Shown here piece by piece: positions 36,400-47,589 of a stretch of 64,000 nucleotides of DNA (its first letter is position 1; each line of letters begins with the position of its first letter). The notes beneath the pieces are model-generated. The model was given only the letters and a program-made list of their open reading frames with translations, was not told where the DNA came from and did not search any database. The stretch covers positions 459,710-523,709 of the forward strand of contig JAUPFP010000093.1 in assembly GCA_036925085.1 (NCBI GenBank). Reading direction: 5' to 3'. Both the position numbers and the translations under genes were made by a program. Source of the DNA: Brachycybe producta. Its lineage: Eukaryota; Arthropoda; Diplopoda; Playtdesmida; Andrognathidae.

Positions 36400-36737
36400 G
36401 TGTTTTAGAAACTAGAAGGGTAGCTCAATCACTTAAGAGGGTATTTTCATGTTGATATCTTTCAAAATAAGCTTTTTATGTTAATTTGAAACAATATTTT
36501 TATTTTGAAAGACATCAATATGAAATTAGTAAATTTTCCTTAAGTGATTGAACTACATTTCTAGTTTGTAAGACACTTTCTAGAAACTAGAAAGGTAGAT
36601 TAATGAATCATTTAAAGGTATTTTCATGTTGTTATCTTTCAAAATAAGCTTTCTTAACTGACGTAAAAAGCTTATTTTAAAAGATATCAACATTGAAATA
36701 TTGAAAAGTGTTTGAACTACCCTTCTAGTTTCTAAAA
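36400..36737. mobile_element. Two adjacent family C foldback elements
   Basis: 36400-36575 and 36580-36737, both with tagaaactagaa...tttcaaaataagctt arms facing their complements. Confidence 0.75.
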
Positions 36738-37136
36738 ATGACAATTAACCCACGAAAGATTCACTAAGATTCATTGAGATTCACCGCCCTGTGTCGTTCC
36801 AAATTGAACTGTCCAAAGACAACGACACTGAAAGTGAATCTCGCACAATATGGCAAGCTTATTCAGATTTTACTGGATTTTCTCAAACAGTAAAACGCAG
36901 AAAAATAGGAAAACTGTTTGCTGTACCGTATGCTATGCAGTATCTCGGTAAATCTTTGTGAATCTTATTGAATCTCTTACATTATATGTGGTGTCCCCCT
37001 TGTATTTGGCATTTTATTGCTAGTGTTTGACGACTAGAAAATAATATGGGATTTTTAACATGATGCGCTCCGTAGTAGCTCTTAACTTACGCTCAAATGT
37101 AGCTTTTTTTTTTTTTTGAATACATGAAAAACAGGA

Positions 37137-37330
37137 CAGGCAAGTGTGCCCAGCACTAACTTTTCGTTTGCCCCGCCCTTTTATGAGTGTCAGACCAATT
37201 ATCAACCAATTAGAAATTGAAAAGTGCTGGGCATTTGACATCAGACTTAAGTAATAAACCAATTAGAAATTGATGACGCTCATAAAAGGGCGGAGCAAAA
37301 CAAAAAGTTAGTGTTGAGTACACTTGCCTG
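37137..37330. mobile_element. Family A-related MITE
   Basis: caggcaagtgtgcccagcac...gccccgcccttttatgag faces ctcataaaagggcggagc...gagtacacttgcctg. The CRE-like core is mutated to TGACATCA at 37236-37243. Confidence 0.78.
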
Positions 37331-37446
37331 TTGAAAAACAGGTATCCGGACATTGCTCAGTTTTGACGTCATCGACTCATCATTGTATTAAAAACAGTAT
37401 CCAAATTTCTAGTCGCTAGTGTTTTTATTAAATCCTGTTTACAATA

Positions 37447-37652
37447 CAGGCAATTAGAAATCGGGACGAGCGGAAGTTGGTTCCGCCCATTTTTATGACG
37501 ACCGGCAACTTCTAATTGGTTTGTTGTGTGGTTTCGACGTTGAAAAGGTCTGAGCATGTGACGTCTGACTACATAACCAACCAATTAGAAGTTGCCGTTC
37601 GTCATAAAAAGGGCGGAGCCTACTTCTGCTCGTCCCGATTTCTAATTGCCTG
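37447..37652. mobile_element. MITE family A, first of three in a row
   Basis: caggcaattagaaatcggga to tcccgatttctaattgcctg, with ccggcaacttctaattggtt arms inside. The core reads TGACGTCT. Confidence 0.85.
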
Positions 37653-37673
37653 TAAAAAAAGGACCGTACTCCA

Positions 37674-37878
37674 CAGGCAATTAGAAATCGGGACAAACAG
37701 AAGTTGGCTCCGCTCTTTTTATGACGACCGGCAACTTCTAATTGGTTTGTTGTGTGGTTTCGACGTTGAAAAGGGCTGAGCATGTGACGTCTGACTACAT
37801 AACCAACCAATTAGAAGTTGCCGTTCGTCATAAAAAGGGCGGAGCCAACTGAAGTTCTTCCCGATTTCTAATTGCCTG
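37674..37878. mobile_element. MITE family A, second of three
   Basis: Same ends as its neighbour and very similar inside. It is separated from the first copy by taaaaaaaggaccgtactcca. Confidence 0.85.
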
Positions 37879-37900
37879 TAAAAAAAAGGACCGTACTCCA

Positions 37901-38106
37901 CAGGCAATTAGAAATCGGGACAAACAGAAGTTGGCTTCGCCCTTTTTATGACGAACGGCATTTTCTAATTGGTTTGTTGTGTGGTTCGACGTTGAAAAGG
38001 GCGGAGAGCATGTGACGTCAGACTACATAACCAACCAATTAGAAGTTGCCGGTCGTCATAAAAAGGGTGGAGCCAACTTCTGCTTGTTCCGATTTCTAAT
38101 TGCCTG
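37901..38106. mobile_element. MITE family A, third of three
   Basis: Same ends, with an intact TGACGTCA at 38013-38020. The spacer before it repeats the spacer between the first two copies. Confidence 0.85.
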
Positions 38107-38595
38107 TGTTTACATTAGCCTCTCACCCCATCCGTCCTTTTTTTTTATTATAATTGCGGAAAAATTCTCACGGTTTAAAGGAGATAGACTGTTGAGAGAT
38201 GTCTTTCAGTAGTTATAATAATAATAATAATAACCTAATTAATATAATTACTGAATACATAAAACGGAGGACAAGTTTGTTGTTAAATTATTCACAAAAA
38301 AACAACGCAGAATTGAATTGACCTCATCTTTTTTTTTTGAATATGAACTATATTTCAATTGCTTCATTGACCACTATAGGGAGGGAGGGAGGGAGCGAGA
38401 GAGAGAGGGGGGCCCCCTATAGAGGGAAAGATTATGGCCCACATTCAAGAAGGGACACATCAACTTGAACCCTCTCAGTAGGGTTAGGATACACATAGGA
38501 TATTAAGATGGTTTATGAACAGCTGATTTTCAAACTTTGATTACCGGATATTCTTGTCTTTTTCAAGAGTAAAACATTAAGAGAAACTAGAAAAA

Positions 38596-39102
38596 GTGTT
38601 TTAGAAACTAGAAGGGGTAGCTCCAATCACTTAAGTTTGATATCTTTCAAAATAAACTTTTTTTTTAAAAAGCCAAAAGTAACAAAATATCACATCTGTT
38701 TAAAGTTGAATCATTTACAAACTCACATAAATCGTTTATTTTGAAAGATATCAACATAAAAATATAGGCCGTAAGTAACTGAACTAACCCTTCTAGTTTC
38801 TTAAAACATTTTTTAAATTATTTCTCTTAAGATATTTAATGAACAGCTGATTTTAGAAGTAGTTATTCTACATTTTCAGAAGAAGTAACATTAAGGAGAA
38901 ATTTGTAAGTGTTTTTTTTTAGAAACTAGAAGGGTAGTTGAATCACTTGAGGTTAATTTCATGTTGAAATCTTTCAAAATAAACAAATATTTAAAAATAT
39001 GGCCTGGTTAAAGTTGGATTATTTTTAAAAGTCACATAAAAAGTTTATTTTGAAAGATTTCAACATTGAAATTAAGCTACCCCTTCTAGTTTCTAAAACA
39101 CA
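38596..39102. mobile_element. Two family C foldback elements
   Basis: 38596-38808 and 38909-39102, with usual ends (ttagaaactagaagggtag / cccttctagtttctaaaaca) and the aacagctgatttt flank between them. Confidence 0.75.
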
Positions 39103-39149
39103 TTCAAGTTTCTCTTCATTTTACACTTGAAAACCACCTTAAAGAAAAT

Positions 39150-39545
39150 ACTCAACAAAACATGATTTTTCTATGTTGAGAAACCCTGCTTTGAGGGTTT
39201 TTAAGTTTTAAGTTAAAATATTAAACCAAAAATTCAAGTAAGAAACATATGACACTTTGAACACGTCAACTTTGAATTTTGAAGCCTCTGAAGCAGGATT
39301 TCAACATAGAAAACCTGCTGTTAGAGGCTTTAAGATGACGTTGAAAGCCTCTAACAGCAGGTTTCTTACTTGAGCACTTCAAACTTTGAAGCAGAATTTC
39401 AACATAAAATATTAAAAATTATTCCACAAAATAAGAATTTTCCTATATAAGAAAGAACCCTTCTGAGAGAGTTCAAGTTGAAGTTTAAAGTGCCAAGGTT
39501 TATTCTTGAATTTGGACCTAAGAAGTAACTAAATCAATTTCTAAA
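39150..39545. repeat. Repeat of TTTCAACATAGAAAACC / CTTGAACTTCAAACTTGA words
   Basis: Inverted words (gcaggatttcaacatag, ctatgttgagaaaccctgct) recur. Related text lies at 19270-19570, 20560-20630, 48400-48480 and 49270-49370. Confidence 0.55.
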
Positions 39546-40210
39546 GAAATTCTAAAGACATTTCTCCTTAAAATTGTTTATAGAACAATAATAAATAAGA
39601 GACTAATTAATATGGCCCTTCTAGTATGAAAACAAAGATCATATTTAACCCTTTTAAGTGGTTCTTTACCATTGAGACATTGCTGAGGTTTTTTGACTCC
39701 GTTCTCAGGTGATGATGATGATGTATTTTGGTGGCTCCTTTAAAAAAAAGGGGTGTCCAAAGGAGACTAGAAAACACAAACACACACAACACACAAAATT
39801 ACTAGAAAAAACGTTCAAATTGAAACATGTATTAACATTTAAAGTGGACAGTGTTTTAAGTTGCCCATTTTTTTTATCTACCACTGTTGATGGCCTTCGT
39901 TTTTTTTGGGGGGCAAAATTGCAACATAAAACAGTTGAGAGCTAAATTCACACTGGAGTTAAAGTTATGCTTTATTATTAGGTCTTCTTTAGTAAAAGAA
40001 AAATTTCCATTTACACACTGCGCATGTGTAAGAAACCCTCCCCCCCCCTCCTCTTTTTATATATCGATTCACCATTATATTGGTTTGGAATCGATATTTC
40101 TTTATTGGAACGTGTGACTTTTTGTGTTGGCGCTTCTGCACGTGGACTTCTGAAAAGTTTTAGGCGCAAAGTTTGAAAAATAAGCCTGAAAATACACCCA
40201 AATCCTATTT

Positions 40211-40957
40211 AATACCTAGTACAACACGTGATAATTTAAACGCATTTAAATAATAAACGGTGTTCTACAGAGCCCTGTGAAGGACAAACAAAACAATATG
40301 TCGAATTCAATTTATTCAGTTAATTAATCTGAAAATATTGAGTTAATACTTAAATATAATTCATATAAAATATTGACAAATTATTGATTTAGTATTTCAA
40401 TTTAAAATATTAATAATAAAGTCAATTTTTATTTGGTGTTCATGTCCTTAACTGGATTCCGTACAATTCACGTAAACACATTTAATTCGAATTCATTTAA
40501 CTTATGTGTGTGTACAAGGTATAAGGGCTTGAAGGCCCTCAAAAATGTTGCTTAAAATAAAGTTGAGCTTAAATCATGAGGCAAATACAAAACTTCAATT
40601 TAGTAAGTCTATAGAAGAGTTTTTAAGTTTAGCTTTGTTTTAAGTTTGACGTAACGTTTTAGAATATGGCCGTTATACCTTGTACACACACACGAGTTAA
40701 ATGAATTCAAATTAAATGTGTTTAGGTGAATTATACGGAATCCAGTTAAGGACATACAAACCAAATAAAAATTGACTTTAATTATTAATATTTTAAATTG
40801 AAATACTAAATCAATATTTTGTCAACAGTTTATTATATTTAAGTTAATTAACTCAATATTTTCAGATTAATTAACTGAATAAATTGAATTCGACATATTG
40901 TTTGTTTGTCCTTCACAGGGCTCTGTAGAACACGATTATTTAAATGCATTTAAATTA
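40211..40957. mobile_element. Composite: family E, family F, inverted family E
   Basis: E in minus sense (40211-40528) and E in plus sense (40672-40957) flank an F hairpin (about 40540-40670). cacagggctctgtagaacac at the right faces gtgttctacagagccctgtg at the left, so the whole 747 bp is a large inverted repeat. Confidence 0.8.
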
Positions 40958-41100
40958 TCTCTTAACGTTCGCTTGACGTTTTTGCGTCCAAATTTTACTA
41001 AAAAAAAAAGTCTATGGAGCTTAGCATTAGACACGGCAGTGGCGCCATCCAGAGGAACAAAAGCTAAATAAATACCTATTCAGCCACCTTAAGAAACGTT

Positions 41101-41161
41101 GAGCTCAAGTTAGTACTTTGATGGGAGACCAGCCTGGAAATACCGAGCGTCGTTAGATATG
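41101..41161 (+). ncRNA. 5S rRNA-derived fragment (pseudogene or 5S-type SINE remnant)
   Basis: The stretch reads like the 3' half of eukaryotic 5S rRNA: GTTAGTACTTTGATGGGAGA (box C region, TGGATGGGAGACC in normal genes), then CCAGCCTGGAAATACCGAGCG and a GTTTTT run. The 5' half with box A is not recognisable, and the helix-forming bases have drifted, so it is not a working 5S gene. Either a 5S pseudogene or the relic head of a SINE3-type element explains it; about 350 bp of unassigned sequence follows downstream. Confidence 0.7.
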
Positions 41162-41560
41162 TTTTTATAGTCAGCTTTTTCATTATGACGTCATGATTGC
41201 CAACTATAAACGCAGCATTAAGCCGATTATTCGCCAAAAGAGCGAGCAATAACAAACAAGCTCGCCGATGTTTGGTCATATTTCCTTGATGAAATTGCTC
41301 ACCTTTGCGTTCATATCGGAACGAACATATGTTCGTAGTTGATCCATTGTTTACAGCGAGCACTCTTAGCACACTAATCTGCACGAGCATTTCAACAATA
41401 GAATAATCACCATCCACACTAAACAAGCACGAACAAGTTTTTTTCTTTGATGTACCGCCATCCAACCGATCTTTTTTGAACACGAGCGAGACGATTGAGT
41501 GAGAATGTTCGCTCTTGTTCGCTCTTTTGGTGAATACTTACCCTTAGAAGAAATTTATTG
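41162..41560. other. Unassigned stretch between the 5S fragment and the THAP pseudogene
   Basis: It has many cgagcga / tcgctc words (cgctcttgttcgctctt near 41513) and could be the body of a SINE headed by the 5S fragment. No protein similarity. Confidence 0.4.
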
Positions 41561-41649
41561 CAGAGCCACATTTATGAAATGGAAGAATTAATTTTAATCG
41601 ACAACAAAAAAAAATCAATCACGAAACAGAAAAACAATTCGAAAGATCG

Positions 41650-41930
41650 AACACTTTACGATTTATTTTTACCCAGTATTTTACACTCGAAGCCAACCGG
41701 GCTTTGTTTGCTGCGAACCATTTGCAATGTCTTCCGATCTTTACGCAAACAATCGGAAATCCTTCAGAATACAGAATTCTACGCAATCCCTATTCCTTTA
41801 CGGAAAAAAACTGCCTTAAAACAACAAAATTAATGGTCATTTGAGGATTATTCTTGATGTGTGTAGTTTTCATGAACAAGAAAAAAGGGGCAACTGTTTG
41901 TTACGGTGTGTTTCCGTTAACGTATATTGA
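41650..41930 (-). pseudogene. Decayed C-terminal region of the left THAP copy
   Basis: On the minus strand this stretch aligns by eye to the last 110 or so codons of the intact THAP gene (44564-44890), with several frameshifts and stops. The shared flank beyond the stop codon (ttttaatcgacaa, then gaaagatcgaac) shows that the duplicated unit included 3' non-coding DNA. Confidence 0.65.
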
Positions 41931-43324
41931 TCACGGGTCTTTAAAATCCTCTTGGGAATCGGTATTGTACTCGACGGTTACCAATTGTAACGGAAGGGGG
42001 CAAACCCTTACGGAATCTTCGTCTTCGTTTCCTCTTTCTTCGGTAACTTTTTCTTTGGTTGCTTTTTTTTCGGTTACTTTTTCTTCGGTTGCTTTTTTTT
42101 CGGTTACTTTTTCTTCGGTTGCTTTTTCCTCGGTTGCTTTTTCTTGTACCTCGACTTTCACTTCGGTTTCGCTAACTTCCACGTCGTTTTTCTTAACGGG
42201 CTTCTTCTTCTTTTTCTTCTTCTTTTTTCTCGACTTGGCTGTCGTCAAAATCGTCGGTACCGCTTGCCGAACGAGTCTGCATCTTCCTCGGGGTATTCGT
42301 ACTTCTTCACCATTTATGATGTGGATGTAGTCTTTCTCGATCGAGTTCTTCTGAATGAAAAGATAGAAGAAAATTTTCATAAATCTTCTAGGGGCGATAT
42401 GAGGCTTTTTCAGGACCTTTTAAAACACTTGTTTGATTTTTGGCCGATTTTCTCGGAAAAATACTAATTGTCTTCTAATGATTTGCTTTTTTTTCCCGAT
42501 TTCTTCGATTTTGTTGAGTTTAAACACTTCTTCATAAAAGGTTTTTATTTTCTGTCTTCTCGGGGAAATATTGAGGACTTTTCAGGATATTTAAACATTT
42601 TTCGATTTTGGCCGGTTTTTCCCCGGAAAAATAGCAGTCGTAATGATTTACTTTTTTCCGAGTTTTTCAATTTTTTTTTAATTTTTAAACACTTCATACA
42701 AGTTTTCTTCTTCTCTGTCTTCTCGAGGGAATGTTGAGCCCTTTTCCGGATATTTTAACATTTTTCGATTTTGGCTGTTTTTTTCTCTCTCGGAAAAATA
42801 GCAAAGTCTTTTCTTTTTTCCGCATTATCTATTCCGAGTTTTAAATTTTGTTGAATTTTTCTTAAAGCCTTCGCGATCGGGTCTTTTGGGACCAGTTGAA
42901 CCCTTGTGTGAGGCCCTTTCAGAGCATTTAAACGCTATTCGATTTAGGACCCACTAGCCTTCAAACTAAAGGCTACAAAGTTGTTACATATTGCGGAATA
43001 AAATGCGGAAAATTCCGCATTTTATTATTTTTCTTCTTAAAGAGGGCAGGCACCTAATTGAAAAGAATTCCAATAATCATGTGTATTAAATACATGTCTC
43101 TGAAAATGTTGGCCCATTAAAGGCGCGCGCCACTTAATAGTTCTCACCTCAAAATGCTTTTCACAAATGAAATCTGTAATCTTGAGAGCCCTTGTTGACT
43201 TAGGAAGGAATTGCTTCCACTTTTTACGAAGTTCTTTATCTTTTGGTGCCTGAAATAATTTGATTTTTTTGTTGGTGTTTGAGTTACTTTTACAGCCCGG
43301 AACAAAACAAGAATGATGGGGCAT
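41931..43324 (-). pseudogene. Truncated THAP-domain paralogue (decaying tandem copy)
   Basis: Exons 43324-43148 and 42350-41931 join in phase 0 and would give 198 aa. The THAP finger is still complete: CFVPGC, WKQFL, CEKHF, and AVPTIL at its end. The linker has changed into a Lys run plus imperfect 10-residue repeats such as KATEEKVTEK, encoded by 30-bp repeats. Where the intact paralogue continues with its C-terminal domain, this copy reads into TGA at 41933-41931. From there to about 41650 the paralogous sequence survives only in broken frames: the counterparts of VNGN, IKNNPQ, RIL-SE and GRHCK can still be picked out. About 50 residues before them (around HEWLSSYPLPDGW) are deleted. It could still make a short THAP-only protein, perhaps competing for the same DNA sites; decay is the simpler reading. 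Confidence 0.72.
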
Positions 43325-43854
43325 TTTTTTTAACAAAACTAAATTGAAATTTTCCGATTTTCCGCACGTTTCTTGTTCAAAATTTCTAAAAAAATATTTT
43401 GTGAACGACGGCTTAACGTGGAACCCGCCATCTAGTGGTGTCAATATGAAGCTCGCATAGATTGAAATAGAGGTAGTTCAACCTAACTTACAGGAGTGTG
43501 GCCTATAGAGGGCGCAAGCTGTATTTAGAGCTTCAGTTACTATACGATTAGAGGGCGTACGAGATTCACTTTCATTGTCGCCCCCCTTTAAAATAAGCTT
43601 GCCATGCCGTACGAGATTCACCCTCCTGTGTCGTTTTCCTTCTAGCTTTAAAAAGTAGACGATTCTTCGCTCACTTTTAGCGCTTTTTTTTTTGCCTAGC
43701 CTTTAGAAATTTATCTTGGTTTAACTATGAATAACAGCTCGGCACCTATGGTACATTCTGTGTTATAACTGAGTGTGACCAATAGATGGCGCCACTTCGA
43801 ATTAGAGCTAAATTCATTATCACTTCACATTTCATAGAAAGTGGTCATATGAAC

Positions 43855-44065
43855 TAGCATTAGCTGGTTAGTTTTTCATAGCGCATGCGCATTGCCGTCC
43901 ATTGTTTTATATAGGAAAGTGATGGCAAGTGAACGTCTCATCGGCAGTTTCCATTGGTGATCAATAGATGGCGCTGCTAACGCAAATCTGCAATACTTTC
44001 CTATATAAAACGATGGACGGAAATGCGCATGCGCTATGAAAAACTCTAATCAGCTAATGCTAGTG
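43855..44065. repeat. Inverted repeat with GCGCATGCGC in each arm, between the THAP copies
   Basis: ctagcattagctggttagtt...catagcgcatgcgcattgcc...tttatataggaaagt faces actttcctatataaa...gaaatgcgcatgcgctatg...cagctaatgctag. The arms are about 70 bp around about 70 bp of spacer. GCGCATGCGC resembles an NRF1 site. Confidence 0.75.
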
Positions 44066-44563
44066 TCATTTGAAGCGTGTGCTGCACACTGGAAATGAAA
44101 AGACATTCCATTCCTTCCCTTGGAATGTACTGCACTCAACAGTTCTAGTCTCGCTCTTCCGGTTACATGTTCGTGATCACGAAATGCCAACTATGAACCC
44201 GACATTGAGTCAGGGTTATGCCCGGTGGTTAATCCCCCGCCCCCGGGGGATTAAACACCTTCATAGCCAGAGGAGTACAGGATGCCCGGTGCACGTTGCC
44301 ATGCTCTGCTCCAGACAGGCTTTGGAAGCACTCGCGAGGTCTCGGCTTTTCGAAAATCAAATGCCGCAAACGAGCGAGAACCCTCTACGGCAAACATTTT
44401 TTTGAGGATTAACAGAAATTTGTCAACATGGCCCAGTTTTATGACGAAAAAAAAATCATTTTAATCGACAAAAAAATTCAACTACGGAAACAGAAAATAA
44501 TTTATACAAAAGATCGAACTTCCAACGAGAGGTGATTACGAGTGAGAATGTTTCCCATTTGAG

Positions 44564-46124
44564 TTATAACTCAAATTGTCTTTCCCAATATTTACACTTG
44601 AAGCAAACAGGCATAACATTGGATACGTATCCTTTGCAATGTCTTCCATACAGTCTGTTACCTACGATCCTTACTTCACGCAAACAATCGGCATCTAACT
44701 TGTAGCTGCATTCGGAATCGAGAATTCGATGCAATCCTATTCCTTTACATAACGATGTTACGGAAACTGCCTTAAACAACAAAGGAATTGTCACTTGAGG
44801 ATTATTCTTGATGTAGTTTTCGTGAAAGAGAAAACGGCAACTGTCCGTTACATCGTTTCCGTTAACGTATATTACGGGTCTGTAAAATCCCTTTGAAAAC
44901 TTGACGTGTCGCATCGGACTGGACGGATTTCCGTCGCAGTACGAAAAAAAAGTATGGCTGTCCGATACGTTGCGACTCCAACCGTCCGGAAGCGGATAAG
45001 ACGATAGCCATTCGTGTAAATCGGTACTGTAGTCGATGGGTACCACTTCGATCGCGAGGGAACTCACTTTCCGTTTTTTACCTCGCTTTCGGTTTCTTTC
45101 GGAATCATCTATTCCGTCGTTTCCTTCTTCGTCGTCTTGTTCTTCTTCGACATCTTCGTCGTTTTCATCTTCATCTTCATCGGATTCTTCTATTTCTTCT
45201 TTTACTTGTACCTCGATTTTCAATTTGTTTTCCTGAACTTTCTTTTGCTTTACAAACTTTGCATTGGAGAAAATCGTCGGTAGCGCAGTCGGAAGAAGTT
45301 TGCATTTTCCTCGTGGAATCCGCACCTCTTGTCCTTTGATTATATGGATGTAGTCTCTTTCGATCATGTCTTTCTGAATGAAAATATACAGAAAACGTAA
45401 TGAATTTCTTGTAAAAATCTAATTTAGTGACTTAAAGAGGCCTCGTGAGAGACTCACTTTTTGATTTTTTTTTTCCGGAAAAAAAGCTATGTCTTTGAAT
45501 TTTACATATTTATTTTCCGAGTTTTCAATTTTGTTGAATTGAAAAACTTTTTAAAGCTTTTTTTTCCGCGCTTCTCTGGCCAGTTGAGCCCTCCTGAAGT
45601 CTTTACGAAGCGTTTAAACACTTTACTATTTTTAGCCGTTTTTTTTTGTCCGGAAAAAAAAGTAATGTGTTGACTTTTTGCATTTTCCCGAGTTTTTTTA
45701 TTAAAAATGTCGTTAAATTTAAAGGCAGTTATATATGCTGCGCCATAAAGGCGCAATATGCGGAGAAAAAGCTTAGTAAAATGCGGAATTCCGCATTTTA
45801 TACTAACCCCCCCCCCCCCCCCCCATACTGACATTCTTGTTTCCTAAAAACATGCTTGGCGTTTGGTGGTCCTTCAAATTTTCGGTTGTAGGCGCGCGTG
45901 CGTGCGCGCCTAAACGCGCCACTTATGGTTCTCACCTCAAAATGTAGTTCGCAAACGTAATCGGTTCTCTTTAAGGTCCTGTCTGCCCTAGAAATGAGTT
46001 TGTTCCACTCTTGACGAAGGTCTTCATCTTTTGGTGCCTGAAATAATTTGACGTTTTTGTTTCTTTCTTCGAATAATTTGTTGTAACCACTTTTACAACC
46101 TGGAACGAAACAATGATGGGGCAT
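44564..46124 (-). CDS. THAP-domain protein with acidic linker and uncharacterised C-terminal domain (intact tandem copy)
   Basis: Two exons, 46124-45936 and 45373-44564, join in phase 0 (332 aa). Exon 1 starts at ATG and holds most of a THAP zinc finger: CFVPGC supplies the first two ligands, WNKLI the conserved Trp, and CELHF the last two ligands. Exon 2 completes it with ALPTIF, the AVPTIF box that closes THAP domains, at about residue 98. An acidic Glu/Asp run (about 115-165) and a basic RKRGKKRK stretch (possible nuclear signal) follow. The last 165 residues (from SSLAIEVVPIDYS to the end) form a Cys- and Trp-containing region I do not recognise, ending with CFKCKYWERQFEL. THAP domains bind DNA specifically and occur in transcription regulators and P-element-related transposases. 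No transposase catalytic core is visible, so a host regulator is more likely. A truncated paralogue lies 3' of it on the same strand. Confidence 0.8.
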
Positions 46125-46481
46125 TTTTCTTTTTTTTTTGTAGAAAAACAATGACAAAATGAATTTTCCACGCGTTTTGAACGCGGAAATACGTTGAAAA
46201 CGTAAGTTTGTTAATTTGTCATGTTTCAATGTTGAACGCGCCACCTAGTGATGTTAATCGGAAACTTAACATGGATAGAAAATTAACATTGATACATAGA
46301 GGTAGCTCAACTAACAATAAGAGTTCTTCTTCTCCGCTATGAAGAATTATATGCCGTAACTGAGTAGAACCAATAGATGGCATCACCTCTAATTAGAGCT
46401 AAACCCACTATATGATGCTCAAAGGATAAGTTTCAGGTGATCCTTGCAAGACATAATTATCTTCATTTCCGGTGTGAGAGA

Positions 46482-46687
46482 CAGGCAATTAGAAATCGGG
46501 ACATACAGAAGTTGGCTCCGCTCTTTTTATAACGACCGGCAACTTCTAATTGGTTGGTTATGTCGTCTGACGTCACATGCTCTCCGCCCTTTTCAACGTC
46601 GAACCACACAACAAACCAATTAGAAGTTGCCGGTCGTCATAACAAGGGCGGAACCAACTTCTGTATGTCCCGATTTCTAATTGCCTG
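46482..46687. mobile_element. MITE family A copy upstream of the intact THAP gene
   Basis: caggcaattagaaatcggga to tcccgatttctaattgcctg, with intact TGACGTCA at 46568-46575. It lies about 360 bp upstream of the THAP start codon. Confidence 0.85.
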
Positions 46688-46710
46688 TTTGTAAGGATGT
46701 TTCCGGTGTG

Positions 46711-46980
46711 AATTTCTAACTCTTTATGTTAAACTCCATTGAGTACGCGCTCGTAAACACAAAAACATCCAATTAAAATGTTGGTAAAAATACGTAAAAA
46801 TAATTAAAAAAAAACACAATTAAACACCACAGTGTAGCCAACACATTGGCGCACGTGCTGAATTTTTTCTGGCTTTTTTAATAATTATTTTTAGGTATTT
46901 TTACGAGCATTTTTAATGGATGTTTTTTTTTGCTTTCGATTGCGTACTCAATGGAGTTTAACGTAAGAGTTAGAAATTCG
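46711..46980. repeat. Long inverted repeat around TTAAACTCCATTGAGTACGC
   Basis: aatttctaactctttatgtt...aaactccattgagtacgc faces gcgtactcaatggagttt...aacgtaagagttagaaatt, with further paired text (acatccaattaaaa / ttttaatggatgt) toward the centre. Confidence 0.75.
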
Positions 46981-46999
46981 CGATTTTTAAATAGTTTTT

Positions 47000-47313
47000 T
47001 AAAAATAGAACCGCACTTACCCATTTTTTGTCATTCTATCATACGATGAGCATGTATATTTAACGTGCACATTGCACTTTGAACCATCAAAATTGGACAA
47101 CTTTAAATATGTAAAGGTAATATAGAAAGTAGGCGTGTAATTCCTTGAAATTTTTTTGATCAATAACATTATTTTATTTTAACTCTAGGAATTACCATAA
47201 TTTTTGGTTTTTTTTTTTTAAATCCATTTTGAATATAATTAATATTATATTAATATATTATAATTATGAAAATCATACATTTTTTTGTTTCAATACGAAG
47301 TATTAAGTTTATG

Positions 47314-47346
<33 letters not shown>

Positions 47347-47585
47347 GAAGAGGATTTTCAATTTTGGACAAAAAAAAAACAATGAAAAATTACAAATAGA
47401 ATTGAAAAGTGAAGAATAAAACATCATTTTTCAAAATTAAATTCAATTGTAAAACTGGAGATAATACTCTATGGAGAGGGCCCCCTCGTGGCCCCACCTC
47501 CCGCTCTCCTTCAATAAAACATCCCTTCAACATAACACTTGTCCGTAAAATAATCTTTTTATATATATATTTTTATAAATAATTA
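47000..47585. other. Intergenic AT-rich DNA with a GA microsatellite
   Basis: An (AG)n run lies at about 47320-47346. Nothing coding recognised. Confidence 0.5.
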
Positions 47586-47589
47586 TTAG

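Noticed and set aside
36181-36408. 75-residue open frame near 36.2 kb
   Set aside because: It runs into a family C element and has no similarity I can recognise.
41854-42330. 158-residue plus-strand frame rich in SVTFSSVAFF
   Set aside because: It is the antisense of the 30-bp linker repeats in the left THAP copy.
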